Source of the DNA: DAOULY01 sp034414595
GTDB lineage: Bacteria > Chloroflexota > Dehalococcoidia > SZUA-161 > JAUWZY01
DNA: 64,000 bases
Assembly: GCA_034414595.1 (NCBI GenBank)
Contig: DAOULY010000016.1
Span: forward strand, 124,001-188,000
Direction of reading: 5' to 3'
Shown here piece by piece: positions 41,641 through 50,046 of this stretch; the stretch's first letter is position 1; each line of letters opens with the position of its first letter. A program made the position numbers and the translations under genes. The notes under the pieces were generated by a model. The model was not told the DNA's origin and made no database searches. It saw only the letters and a program-made list of their open reading frames with translations.

Positions 41641-42855
41641 ATGACAAAGAGCATCGCCGAAGTCAACGAGAAGATCGCCAAGGGTCAGGCCGTGGTGGTG
41701 ACTGCTGAAGAGGTTATCGGTCTGGTCAAGGAGAAGGGCGTGGCTAAGGCTGCACAAGAGGTTGATGTGGTGACCACGGGCACATTTGGCCCTATGTGTT
41801 CATCGGGTGCTTTTCTAAATCTGGGCCATTCCAAGCCGCGGATAAAGGTTGGCGGAGGCCAGGTCTACTTGAATGAAGTGCCTGCCTATGCCGGTATCGC
41901 CGCTGTGGACATCTACATTGGTGCTACTGCGGTTCCTGATGGTGATCCCAGGAACAGGCTCTACCCCGGCGAGTTCAACTATGGAGGCGGCCATGTAATC
42001 GAGGATCTGGTAGCGGGCAAGGACGTCAGGCTGGTGGTTACAGCCTATGGAACGGATTGCTACCCGAGGCGGAGACTCGAGACCTGGATCAACCTGGAAG
42101 CTATGAATGAGGCGGTGCTTTTCAACATCAGAAACGCCTATCAGAACTACAATGTGGCAGTTAATCTCGGAGACCGGACAATCTACACCTATATGGGGGT
42201 GTTGAAACCCCAGCTGGGCAATGCCAACTACTGCTCCGCAGGGCAGCTGTCGCCGCTGCTCAATGATCCCTACTACAAGACCATTGGAGTAGGTACACGG
42301 ATATTCCTCGGTGGAGGCATCGGATATGTGGCCTGGCATGGCACACAGCACAATCCCGATGTTCTGCGCACTGATAAGGGCGTGCCCCGGCGGGGGGCGG
42401 GAACGCTGGCGCTGATCGGGGACTTGAAGCAGATGAGGTCCCAGTGGCTGGTTGGTGCGAGCTTTCTTGGCTATGGCTCTACTCTAACCGTAGGTATTGG
42501 TGTTCCCATACCGATACTCTCCGAGGAGATCCTCACCCACACTGCGGTACGCGATGATGAGATCTTCGCTCCTATAATGGACTACGCCGGGGCCTACCCT
42601 CAACGGGGTGCGGATGTTTTGGGAGAGGTGAGCTACGCTGAGCTCAGGAGCGGTACGATCGAGGTTCAGGGCAAAGTTGTGCCCACTGCCTCGCTTTCGA
42701 GCTATTCCCGTGCAGTGGAAATCGCCAACATCCTCAAGAATTGGATTCAACGGGGCGAATTCTATCTCACCGAGCCCGTGGCACCTCTGCCCGGGGTGGA
42801 GGCGGGAATAACCTTAAAGCCCTTGCAGGAGCGCCCCTTTGAAGAGCTAACCTGA
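41641..42855 (+). CDS. Homocysteine biosynthesis protein (COG1900/DUF39 family)
   Basis: A 404-residue DUF39/COG1900 protein. The N-terminal KSIAEVNEKIAKGQAVVVTAEE, the central TTGTFGPMCSSGAFLNLGHS (with a conserved Cys, near residues 48-67) and YLNEVPAYAGIAAVDIYIGAT identify the family. In methanogens this family, with a NIL-ferredoxin partner, converts aspartate semialdehyde plus a sulfide source to homocysteine. The next two genes are exactly the partners known from that system, so the role is inferred with good support. The ATG at 41641 follows a GGGG ribosome site. Confidence 0.88.
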   Translation: MTKSIAEVNEKIAKGQAVVVTAEEVIGLVKEKGVAKAAQEVDVVTTGTFGPMCSSGAFLNLGHSKPRIKVGGGQVYLNEVPAYAGIAAVDIYIGATAVPDGDPRNRLYPGEFNYGGGHVIEDLVAGKDVRLVVTAYGTDCYPRRRLETWINLEAMNEAVLFNIRNAYQNYNVAVNLGDRTIYTYMGVLKPQLGNANYCSAGQLSPLLNDPYYKTIGVGTRIFLGGGIGYVAWHGTQHNPDVLRTDKGVPRRGAGTLALIGDLKQMRSQWLVGASFLGYGSTLTVGIGVPIPILSEEILTHTAVRDDEIFAPIMDYAGAYPQRGADVLGEVSYAELRSGTIEVQGKVVPTASLSSYSRAVEIANILKNWIQRGEFYLTEPVAPLPGVEAGITLKPLQERPFEELT

Positions 42856-42872
42856 GCGGAAGGAGCTATACT

Positions 42873-43283
42873 GTGCATATTGCCCGGAAGATTGTGTTGC
42901 GTTTCCCACCTCGGCTGGTGGACCAACCGATAATATATCGACTGGTCAAGGACTATGACCTCCAGTTTAATATTCTGAAGGCCTCGGTCACTCCCAATGA
43001 GAAAGGCCTCTTGGTGCTGGAGCTGAGCGGTGAAGAGAAGAATTATGATGAAGCGGTTCGCTTTTTGGATGAGGTGGGAGTAGAGCTACAGTTATTGGTC
43101 CAGGACGTAGCTCGCATGGAGGACAGGTGCACCCATTGCGGGGCCTGTGTCACCATTTGCCCCGTCGGTGCCTTCAGTGTTGATCCTGTAACCAGGAGAG
43201 TGGACTTTTGGGACACAAAGTGTATTGCCTGCGAGCTTTGTATCAGGGCGTGTCCAGTTAGGGCAATGGAAGTGCGTCTCTGA
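42873..43283 (+). CDS. NIL domain/4Fe-4S ferredoxin of homocysteine synthesis
   Basis: A 136-residue two-domain protein. The first 75 residues form an ACT-like NIL domain (KIVLRFPPRLVDQPIIYRLV, then VLELSGEEKNYDEAVRFL). The rest holds two [4Fe-4S] sites: CTHCGACVTICP (near 87-98) and CIACELCIRACP (near 115-126). Such NIL-ferredoxins occur beside COG1900 and in other sulfur-handling systems. It is translated from a GTG with GGAAGGAGC, 17 bases after COG1900. It likely supplies electrons for homocysteine formation. Confidence 0.9.
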   Translation: MHIARKIVLRFPPRLVDQPIIYRLVKDYDLQFNILKASVTPNEKGLLVLELSGEEKNYDEAVRFLDEVGVELQLLVQDVARMEDRCTHCGACVTICPVGAFSVDPVTRRVDFWDTKCIACELCIRACPVRAMEVRL

Positions 43284-43285
43284 GA

Positions 43286-44017
43286 ATGTATCAGCCGAGG
43301 ACCTATAGACACTGGGTAAATGACGATGATCTGGTCTCCTTTTCGGTGATGGTTGGGGAGACCGATTTGCTAATCAGGGCCAAGCGCGACTTAGTGGTCG
43401 AGGCGCTGGAGGCAACCCGAAAATCCCGTGCCGACCTGGAAAGATACATCGCAGCACATCACCTTTTCGCTACAACGCTTGAACCGCTGATAGTTGAGGA
43501 AGATGCTCCTTTTCTGGTAAAAGAAATGGCCGCCTCTGCTCATGAGGTCGGGGTGGGACCTATGGCGGCAGTCGCCGGTGCCATAGCCGAAAGGGTGGGC
43601 AGAGAGCTTCTCCCTTTTTCCGATGAGGTCATCGTGGAAAATGGGGGTGATATCTTCATAAAGACTGCCAGGGAGAGGTCCATCGGCGTCTATGCTGGAG
43701 AATCTGCGCTCACGGGAAAGATTGCCTTCGCCGTCCAACCCGAGGAGACCCCCCTGGGCATTTGCACTTCCTCTGGGACGGTAGGCCATTCCCTCAGCTT
43801 CGGCAAGGCTGATGCGGTCATCGCTTTTTCCTCCTCGACTTCCCTGGCTGATGCTGCGGCCACCGCAATCGGCAATCGGGTGAGCTCGGTCAGCGACATC
43901 CCCGCAGCACTCGAATTTGCCCAGAGCATAGCGGGCCTGAGGGGAGTGGTCATCATAAAAGATGATGATATGGGGCTTTGGGGCCAGATAAGAATAGCCG
44001 AGGTTGAGGGCCGCTAA
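43286..44017 (+). CDS. UPF0280 (COG2122) family protein
   Basis: A 243-residue protein of the UPF0280/COG2122 family, an ApbE-like fold. Supporting features are the LEATRKSRADLERYIA N-terminal helix, GVGPMAAVAGAIAERVG (about residues 90-106), EVIVENGGDIFIK near 112-124 and CTSSGTVGHSLSFGKADAV near 157-175. In methanogens a COG2122 protein aids sulfide assimilation into homocysteine, and this gene is two bases after the NIL-ferredoxin. The three therefore make a complete sulfur-assimilation operon. Confidence 0.85.
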   Translation: MYQPRTYRHWVNDDDLVSFSVMVGETDLLIRAKRDLVVEALEATRKSRADLERYIAAHHLFATTLEPLIVEEDAPFLVKEMAASAHEVGVGPMAAVAGAIAERVGRELLPFSDEVIVENGGDIFIKTARERSIGVYAGESALTGKIAFAVQPEETPLGICTSSGTVGHSLSFGKADAVIAFSSSTSLADAAATAIGNRVSSVSDIPAALEFAQSIAGLRGVVIIKDDDMGLWGQIRIAEVEGR

Positions 44018-44231
44018 GATTCCACTTCGAACTCCATAAACGACTCCCTACTGCGTCTGGTGCAACTCTGGAACGATTTGGATGGGTTTCCACAATCCAT
44101 TTATATCTACAACTGCGGCACCATATACCTGCTCATAGATAATCATGCGTGGTGGGGAATTATGAGACTTTGGTCACAGACCTATCCCTTGCACTGTAGG
44201 ATAATACAGGCGACGTGGAAAGGAGGGACCT

Positions 44232-44693
44232 ATGAAGGGCATGATAAAGTTCACGGGGATAGGTGTGGTCGTCTTGGGCCTGATAGGGTTGGCGGTGGGT
44301 ATAGTGTTCATCGTCAATGGGTACAGTACCCAGGGGTTGATAGCGGACCGACTGGCAGATGAGCAGATAACGCTCGGCCTCCCGCAGCAGGGCGAGGAGG
44401 GCTACGTTGCAGGAAACGTAGTTGATACCGCTGGGGAAGCGAAAGTTGCTTCCGATACCATAAGGGAGCATCGCCAGGATACTTACGGTACCTATGCTGA
44501 CACAAGCAGAGGCTCAGTGGAGCGTGATACATTCCTCGATGCCTTGACTCTGGAGAATTCCCTCAATTTGGCCCAGGCAGGCTTTGGCGTCAGCACCATG
44601 GCTATTGGCAGCGGGGTCTTCATGATCGTCATGGGGGCTGCTCTTGCCGCCACCGGGACGACGCTGTATTACCTGAGTGGACGCATGTCTTAG
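44232..44693 (+). CDS. Small membrane protein of unknown function
   Basis: A 153-residue protein with two strong hydrophobic helices: residues 6-28 (TGIGVVVLGLIGLAVGIVFIVNG) and about 122-146 (STMAIGSGVFMIVMGAALAATG). Between them lies a polar, acidic loop likely outside the membrane. No known domain is recognised. A GGAAAGGAGGG ribosome site precedes the ATG. A strong terminator follows the gene. Confidence 0.7.
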   Translation: MKGMIKFTGIGVVVLGLIGLAVGIVFIVNGYSTQGLIADRLADEQITLGLPQQGEEGYVAGNVVDTAGEAKVASDTIREHRQDTYGTYADTSRGSVERDTFLDALTLENSLNLAQAGFGVSTMAIGSGVFMIVMGAALAATGTTLYYLSGRMS

Positions 44694-44711
44694 CATAGTG
44701 CCTACTGGCAT

Positions 44712-44754
44712 AAGTTAAAGGGGGAGACCATTTCCGGGCCTCCCCCTTTAACTT
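44712..44754. terminator. Bidirectional intrinsic terminator
   Basis: A perfect 15-bp stem (AAGTTAAAGGGGGAG and its complement) with a 13-base loop lies between two convergent genes. The A/T-rich flanks give U-rich ends in both directions, so it probably terminates the membrane-protein gene and the convergent monooxygenase-like gene. Confidence 0.8.
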
Positions 44755-44776
44755 TGAATGGAACTCGCACCGAGGA

Positions 44777-45076
44777 CTACTCTATCACTTCAAAAGCGCC
44801 GAATGTGGGTTCCGTGTCGGTCAGCTTGACAATCTCATTAGCTCGTTTGGCAACTTCGGGGTCTTTATGAATTGCCTGATGCAACGCTTGACGGCTCTCC
44901 TTGGAATCCCACTCAGTGTAGATGAAGAAACTGCTTGGGTCATCCAATCCTCTAGCGATGTAGCCTCTCAAATTACCGCTCATTCTCTTCTCGAACTCGA
45001 TATACTCCAACAAGCGGGCCATTCCCTGCTCAGCCAATTCCACCTTGAACTTGAATAGACCGAACCCGACTATCAT
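44777..45076 (-). CDS. Antibiotic biosynthesis monooxygenase-like (ABM) domain protein
   Basis: A 99-residue dimeric alpha/beta-barrel-type protein of the ABM superfamily: MIVGFGLFKFKVELAEQGMARLLEYIEFEK, then GYIARGLDDPSSFFIYTEWDSKESRQALHQAI. The central SFFIYTEWDS and helix are typical. Such small proteins bind or oxidise small molecules without metals; the substrate is unknown. The start is the ATG at 45076 with GAGGAGG seven bases upstream; the frame extends further but only with unconserved residues. The nitroreductase gene lies just upstream on the same strand. Confidence 0.85.
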   Translation of the reverse strand: MIVGFGLFKFKVELAEQGMARLLEYIEFEKRMSGNLRGYIARGLDDPSSFFIYTEWDSKESRQALHQAIHKDPEVAKRANEIVKLTDTEPTFGAFEVIE

Positions 45077-45188
45077 GGTGAGCCTCCTCGTTTTAGCGAT
45101 TGCAATATCATAAGCATCACTGCGGTTGCAGCAACAGGTTCTACTCCAAAGATGGGCAATGTTGATGAGAATGCTGCTATCCCGAGCC

Positions 45189-45734
45189 TCACCAGGCATT
45201 CCAGTGGACCAGCTCTTGTAGCTCCATCCTGGTGCGTTCACTCAATCTCTCTTGAGCCGCTTCCTCATAGGAGCCCTCAACCGGATATGACAGCGGCGTA
45301 GCGACCACGAACCTCACCTCATCGGGGACGCCCAATACCTTTTTCAGCTCACCCTCGTCCACACCGGTCATCGGATGCGTGACCAGCCCGAGGTCAGTAG
45401 CGGCCAGCAGCATGTTTTCTACTGCCAGGGCCACGTCGAACAGGTAGTACTCTCTGCCGCCGATAACCAAATCATCGCTGGGATTGGCACACGCGATAAT
45501 CACGGCAGCCGCCTCCCGTACTGCAACATTTCTCTCGCTGAATGCCCTGCTGACCAGAGCCTCGATGGTCTCTTTATCCTTGACCACAATGAAGCGCCAT
45601 GGTTGGCTGTTGCGCGCCGAGGGTGCTAACCTGGCGGCGTCCAAGATTAGCTCGATTTTCTCCTGCTCAACAGGGCGTGGCGAAAGACGCGTCTTCAGAC
45701 TTGCCCTTTTCTTAATTGTCTCCAATGTTTCCAT
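45189..45734 (-). CDS. Nitroreductase-family flavoprotein
   Basis: A 181-residue FMN-dependent nitroreductase-family protein. Family motifs are KKRASLKTRLSPRPV at the start, AARLAPSARNSQPWRFIVV (about residues 33-51) and AVENMLLAATDLGLVTHPMTG near 105-125. The family reduces nitro groups, enones or flavins with NAD(P)H, and the substrate is not evident. An AAAGGAG ribosome site lies before the ATG. A separate ABM-domain gene lies 113 bases downstream on the same strand, so they may be co-transcribed. Confidence 0.9.
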   Translation of the reverse strand: METLETIKKRASLKTRLSPRPVEQEKIELILDAARLAPSARNSQPWRFIVVKDKETIEALVSRAFSERNVAVREAAAVIIACANPSDDLVIGGREYYLFDVALAVENMLLAATDLGLVTHPMTGVDEGELKKVLGVPDEVRFVVATPLSYPVEGSYEEAAQERLSERTRMELQELVHWNAW

Positions 45735-45964
45735 GCCATCTCCTTTCTGTCATGGTAGACCGCCTTTGGCCTGGGCTATCACAGCGGCCATCTTAGCCCT
45801 ACATGTACTATAGCATACTTACTCTGGCGACTTCGTTCAGCCGCTGATCTGTACAGAACATAACAAGCCGTTACTTCGACCGAAAATGGCAGCAGCCGAC
45901 CACATCGTGTGTGTTGACGTTTAGCAGTACAAAGCCCATAATTAAACATAGTTGGGTGCGGCTC

Positions 45965-46429
45965 GTGAGTAAGATATTGGTCTGCGACCACACCAAATGT
46001 AGTGGCTGCCGCAGTTGTGAGCTCTGGTGTGCCTTTCATCATGTTGGGGAATGTAACCCGTCGCTGGCTAGGCTGACGGTGGTCGCTTTTGAGAACGAGG
46101 GACTGTTTGTGCCCGAGATCTGCCGCCACTGCAAGGATCCCTGGTGCCTGAACGCCTGTCCGGCCGATGCCATAGAAAGGGATGCTGAGACAAATGCTGT
46201 GGTAATCATAGCTGACCTATGCACGGGTTGTCGGGCATGTGCCGATGCCTGCCCCTTCGGCGTGATCAGGGTCAGCTCTGATGGAGACGTATTCAAATGC
46301 GATCTGTGCCAGGGTGACCCGATGTGTGTCCAGAGCTGCACTCGCCGTGCGCTGATATATGTTGAGCCCTCGGAAGCCTATGTTGACCGTGCGGTGTCCT
46401 CAGCGAGTAAGGTGAGGGGTGAGGTATGA
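45965..46429 (+). CDS. Four-cluster ferredoxin-type electron transfer subunit (AOR partner)
   Basis: A 154-residue iron-sulfur protein with four Cys-rich sites of the DmsB/HycB type: CDHTKCSGCRSCELWC, CRHCKDPWCLNACP, CTGCRACADACP and CDLCQGDPMCVQSC. They would hold up to four [4Fe-4S] clusters. The gene overlaps the aldehyde:ferredoxin oxidoreductase start (ATGA), so it is likely its dedicated electron carrier. I chose the GTG at 45965; the frame is open further upstream but the residues there look unconserved. A GGTGCGG ribosome site is weak. Confidence 0.88.
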   Translation: MSKILVCDHTKCSGCRSCELWCAFHHVGECNPSLARLTVVAFENEGLFVPEICRHCKDPWCLNACPADAIERDAETNAVVIIADLCTGCRACADACPFGVIRVSSDGDVFKCDLCQGDPMCVQSCTRRALIYVEPSEAYVDRAVSSASKVRGEV

Positions 46430-48348
46430 GCTACGGCTGGGCGGGAACGGTCCTCCGGGTTGATCTTACGGAGAACAGGATAACCAAGGAGCCATTTCCC
46501 GAATCTTGGGGTGCCCAATTTCTCGGCGGCAGCGGGGTCAATGATTGGATACTGTGGAATGAGGTAGGCCCGGAGGTGGAGCCCTTGAGTCCCGAGAATA
46601 AACTCATCTTCGGTGTTGGCCCCTTGGTGGGCACGATTGTTCCCCTGGGAAGCAGAACACATGTCACCACTCGTTCGCCGCTGACCGGCATCTTTGGGGA
46701 TACCAATGCTGGCGGTTTCTGGAGTTCGAGGCTGAAGTATGCTGGCTATGATCACATCGTCATCCAGGGCAAGGCGGATAGGCCGGTCTATCTTTGGGTC
46801 GATGACGATGAGGTCGTTATCAGAGATGCTGCCCATCTCTGGGGAAAAGATGTCTATGAAACGGATGATGTTCTGAAGAGGGAATTGGGCCGTGATGTCT
46901 CTGTGGCAAGCATCGGTCCTGCCGGCGAGAACCTGGTGCGCTTTGCCAGCATCATGTTCGACCGCTACCGGGCAGCGGCCAAGACCGGGGCCGGATGCAT
47001 CATGGGCTCCAAGAACCTGAAGGCGGTGGTGGTTCGGGGCACCAAGGGTCTGGCGGTGGCCAGACCCGAGGAACTTCGGCAGATGGCTGAGGGGTTGAGG
47101 GGGGGCTTGGACATCAGGGTTTCGGCAGGGGTGGCCAACTTCGCCAAATACGGAACAACTGGTCTGCTCATGTCATACAATGCTATTGGTTGCCACTCGG
47201 TGCGGAACTATCAGGATGTCGTCTTCGACCTCATAGAGGACATCAACCCTGATAAGTTCTTGGAGAGGTATGTAGTCAGAAATACCTCTTGTAGCATGAA
47301 TTGTCCTGTCCACTGCTGTCACTGGTGGCAGATCAAAAATGGGCGCTATGCTGGCGAGGCTGGGGCCAAGCCGGAGTATATCGTCATAGATTCTGTGGGC
47401 ATTCACCTGGGCGTCCACGACTGGGAGGCCATCCTACACTTCCAGAACCTGGTCAATCGTTATGGGATGGACAGCACGGAGGCCGGCACCGGCATCGGGC
47501 TGCTTATGGAGCTGTGGCAGCGAGGCATCGTCACCGGGGCTGATACCGGCGGCATCCAGTATCAATGGGGGAATGCGGATGCCATTGAGGAGACAATGGC
47601 CCAGATAGCCCAGCGGCGGGCCATGGGAGAACTACTGGCCGATGGTACCTTGGCCGCTGCTCGAAAGATTGGGCGCGATGCCGAAAAATATGTGTGTCAT
47701 TCCAAGGGGATGACAGAGGCGGAGGACGTCCGCGGCTTCCCGCAATGGGCCGTTGCCTACGCGATATCGACCAGGGGCAGCGATCATCTAAAGGCCCACG
47801 GTCAGATAGATAAACAGGGCCGGCGGGACACTTCCGAGATTGTCTTCGGCGTGCCCGATGTCGGCGAGCCCACATCAGTAGTGTATAAAGGTAAGAGTGC
47901 CAAGTATCATGAGGATTTTGCCGCAGTGACCAACTCCCTCGGTATATGCATGTTCAATGTTCTATCCCTCTCCCTGAAATTCAATCCGAAGCGGGCGGTT
48001 CATATGGGAGATTATGCGCCGATTTTCGGTGCGGTGACCGGGGCCGATCTGAGCCGGGAGGAGTTCATGAGGTGTGGGGAGAGAATTGTGTGCTTGGAGA
48101 AGGCCTACAACGCCCGGCTGGGAATCTCCCGCAAGGACGACACCCTGCATGGGCGCTGGATGCATGAACCCTGTCCTTCGGGCTTAGGCAAAGGTATGAA
48201 ATGCGCTGATTACCTGGACGAATGTCTGGATGAATACTATTCGGAGCGAGGGTTTGATCCCACAACAGGTTTGCCCAGGCAGGAGAAACTGCGTGAGCTG
48301 GGCCTGGAGAGCGTTGCTGAGGGACTGGCCCAAATGGGCATCATCTAA
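46426..48348 (+). CDS. Aldehyde ferredoxin oxidoreductase-family tungsten/molybdenum enzyme
   Basis: A 640-residue AOR-family protein that should oxidise aldehydes (or reduce acids) with a tungstopterin. The N-terminal domain shows WAGTVLRVDLTENRI, then GPLVGTIVPLGSRTHVTTRSPLTGIFGDTNAGGFW, and the pterin-binding GAGCIMGSKNLKAV near 185-198. The [4Fe-4S] cysteines appear as C-S-M-N-C-P-V-H-C-C near residue 289, one residue longer between the first two than the usual C-x2-C-x3-C, with the last ligand in NSLGICMFN near 508. Substrate unknown; benzaldehyde- or formaldehyde-type activity is possible. Its partner ferredoxin is immediately upstream. Confidence 0.92.
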   Translation: MSYGWAGTVLRVDLTENRITKEPFPESWGAQFLGGSGVNDWILWNEVGPEVEPLSPENKLIFGVGPLVGTIVPLGSRTHVTTRSPLTGIFGDTNAGGFWSSRLKYAGYDHIVIQGKADRPVYLWVDDDEVVIRDAAHLWGKDVYETDDVLKRELGRDVSVASIGPAGENLVRFASIMFDRYRAAAKTGAGCIMGSKNLKAVVVRGTKGLAVARPEELRQMAEGLRGGLDIRVSAGVANFAKYGTTGLLMSYNAIGCHSVRNYQDVVFDLIEDINPDKFLERYVVRNTSCSMNCPVHCCHWWQIKNGRYAGEAGAKPEYIVIDSVGIHLGVHDWEAILHFQNLVNRYGMDSTEAGTGIGLLMELWQRGIVTGADTGGIQYQWGNADAIEETMAQIAQRRAMGELLADGTLAAARKIGRDAEKYVCHSKGMTEAEDVRGFPQWAVAYAISTRGSDHLKAHGQIDKQGRRDTSEIVFGVPDVGEPTSVVYKGKSAKYHEDFAAVTNSLGICMFNVLSLSLKFNPKRAVHMGDYAPIFGAVTGADLSREEFMRCGERIVCLEKAYNARLGISRKDDTLHGRWMHEPCPSGLGKGMKCADYLDECLDEYYSERGFDPTTGLPRQEKLRELGLESVAEGLAQMGII

Positions 48349-48446
48349 TTGTGAGATGGTTGCTCTGGGGAGATACTAATTCAAAACTACATGAAGCATA
48401 AGTTGTTCGAGGTTGAAAGCCAATAGGGAGTTCGATTGTAGGGAAT

Positions 48447-49091
48447 ATGTCAGAAGAGCTTGGTCAAATAGAGAAACCCTCAGCTGAGGAGTTCGAGGCG
48501 GGTAGGAAGCTGTTCTTCGTGCCCCTCATCTTCACGTCCCAAGAACCTCCGCCTGATTTTCTGGAAATGCTCAACAGGTACTGGGATCAAGTACGGGCTC
48601 AGTTGGCTAACCTGGAGGCTAAGCTCAGTCAGGTGAGCATGATATACCATGAACTGATACCCCTCGGTGGCGAAGACGGAGCCAAGGCCATTGAGGCGCT
48701 GAATAAAGGTAGCTATGAAATTGTCAAAGCTTGGCTGGATAAGGGAGCTGAGCTTCAGCCAATCGAGGATAGTGAGTTGTTAACCGAGTTTATGGACTGG
48801 AACAGATGCTTGGCAATTGGGCTTCGTAGCCAGCAGGTATTTACCAAAGTCTATGAATCCTATGCAGAGGCTCAGAAAAAAAGAAACGAGCACGTTGCCA
48901 AGCAGATAGATGAAACATTGAAGAACGACCAGACTGGGATATTGCTGATGCGGGAAGGGCACCAGGTTCAATTTCCGTCGGACATGCAGGTGTTCTATGT
49001 GGCTCCACCGGCCCTGGATGAAATCAAGCGCTGGCTCAGAGCGCGCGAGACCGAAGCTCAAGCCCAGAGCAGCGAGGAGTCGGCAAGTTGA
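48447..49091 (+). CDS. Hypothetical protein
   Basis: A 214-residue helical protein without a recognised domain. It has an acidic start, a possible coiled-coil segment around residues 45-65 (YWDQVRAQLANLEAKLSQVS), and a C-terminal region with RKSQQVF-like helices. No signal, membrane helix or cysteine motif. It precedes the PAC2 genes by 43 bases on the same strand, so a shared operon is likely. GTAGGG lies upstream of the ATG. Confidence 0.6.
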   Translation: MSEELGQIEKPSAEEFEAGRKLFFVPLIFTSQEPPPDFLEMLNRYWDQVRAQLANLEAKLSQVSMIYHELIPLGGEDGAKAIEALNKGSYEIVKAWLDKGAELQPIEDSELLTEFMDWNRCLAIGLRSQQVFTKVYESYAEAQKKRNEHVAKQIDETLKNDQTGILLMREGHQVQFPSDMQVFYVAPPALDEIKRWLRARETEAQAQSSEESAS

Positions 49092-49133
49092 CCGGAGCAA
49101 TCGGGCACTGCCGCAGGTACAAGGAAAAAGGCA

Positions 49134-50045
49134 ATGGGGATTAGACTTCACAAGCAACCTAAACTTGAGAACCCGGTTCTGATCGCTGGTTGGCCAGGAA
49201 TTGGAAACGTCGGAATAATTGCGGTTGATACCTTGCGAGGACTGGTGGAGGCGGAAGAATTTGGCGAGATAGAACCATGGGATTTTTTCTATCCGAAGAA
49301 GGTTGTGGTCAGGGATAGTGAGTTGAAGGACCTGGAGTTTCCCAGCAACACATTCTATTTTAAGAAGACTGCGGATAGAGATTTGCTGTTTTTCATTGGT
49401 GAGGAACAGCCTACTGATGCAGGAAGATTCTATGCTGAAGGAACTAAGGCCTACCAGATGGCCAATCTCGTCCTGGATGTGGCGCTTAAGTTTGGCTGTC
49501 GCAGGGTTTACACTTCAGGAGCAGCTGTGGCCCCTATCCATCACACCATGAGACCCAGCGTTTGGGCTGTGCCCAACACCAGGGAGTTGATCGGTGAGTT
49601 GAGAAGCTATCAAAATACGGTGCTGATGTCCGGAATCGAGGGCAGGGGTGGGCAGGGCAACATCACTGGTTTAAACGGGCTCTTATTGGGAGTAGCTAAA
49701 AAGAGAGGTCTGGAGGCGATATGCTTGATGGGTGAGGTGCCAGTTTATCTGCAAGGATTTCCTATCACCTATCCAAGAGCTTCACAATCGGTACTGGAGG
49801 TCTTAACTGCCAGTCTGGGAATCGAAGTGGAGCTGGAGGGAATTGTAGAGCTTGCGGAACGCAGCGAAAGGGAGATTGAGAGATTGTATCAGATGTTCCC
49901 TCCAGAGATACAGGGGCAGATTGATAAATTGAGATATATGACTCGTGCTGAGCCAGCAGAGCCAGGACCGATAACTGAAGAGGACAAACAAAGGATTCTT
50001 GAGGATATCGATAAATTCTTCAAGCAACCACCTAAGGAAGACTGA
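49134..50045 (+). CDS. PAC2-family (proteasome assembly chaperone-like) protein
   Basis: A 303-residue PAC2/COG2047-type protein. The N-terminal VLIAGWPGIGNVGIIAVDTLRGLVEAEEFGEI (about residues 15-46) is the family start. SGIEGRGGQGNITGLNGLLLGVAKKRG and MGEVPVYLQGFPITYPRASQSVLEVL follow. PAC2 members are often annotated as proteasome assembly chaperones or carboligase-like, but bacterial functions are uncertain. A second, more diverged PAC2-type gene begins one base after its stop. Confidence 0.85.
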   Translation: MGIRLHKQPKLENPVLIAGWPGIGNVGIIAVDTLRGLVEAEEFGEIEPWDFFYPKKVVVRDSELKDLEFPSNTFYFKKTADRDLLFFIGEEQPTDAGRFYAEGTKAYQMANLVLDVALKFGCRRVYTSGAAVAPIHHTMRPSVWAVPNTRELIGELRSYQNTVLMSGIEGRGGQGNITGLNGLLLGVAKKRGLEAICLMGEVPVYLQGFPITYPRASQSVLEVLTASLGIEVELEGIVELAERSEREIERLYQMFPPEIQGQIDKLRYMTRAEPAEPGPITEEDKQRILEDIDKFFKQPPKED

Positions 50046-50046
50046 A

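Noticed and set aside
45077..45241. Longer N-terminus for the ABM-domain protein
   Set aside because: The residues look random and cysteine-rich, and GAGGAGG stands before the ATG at 45076.
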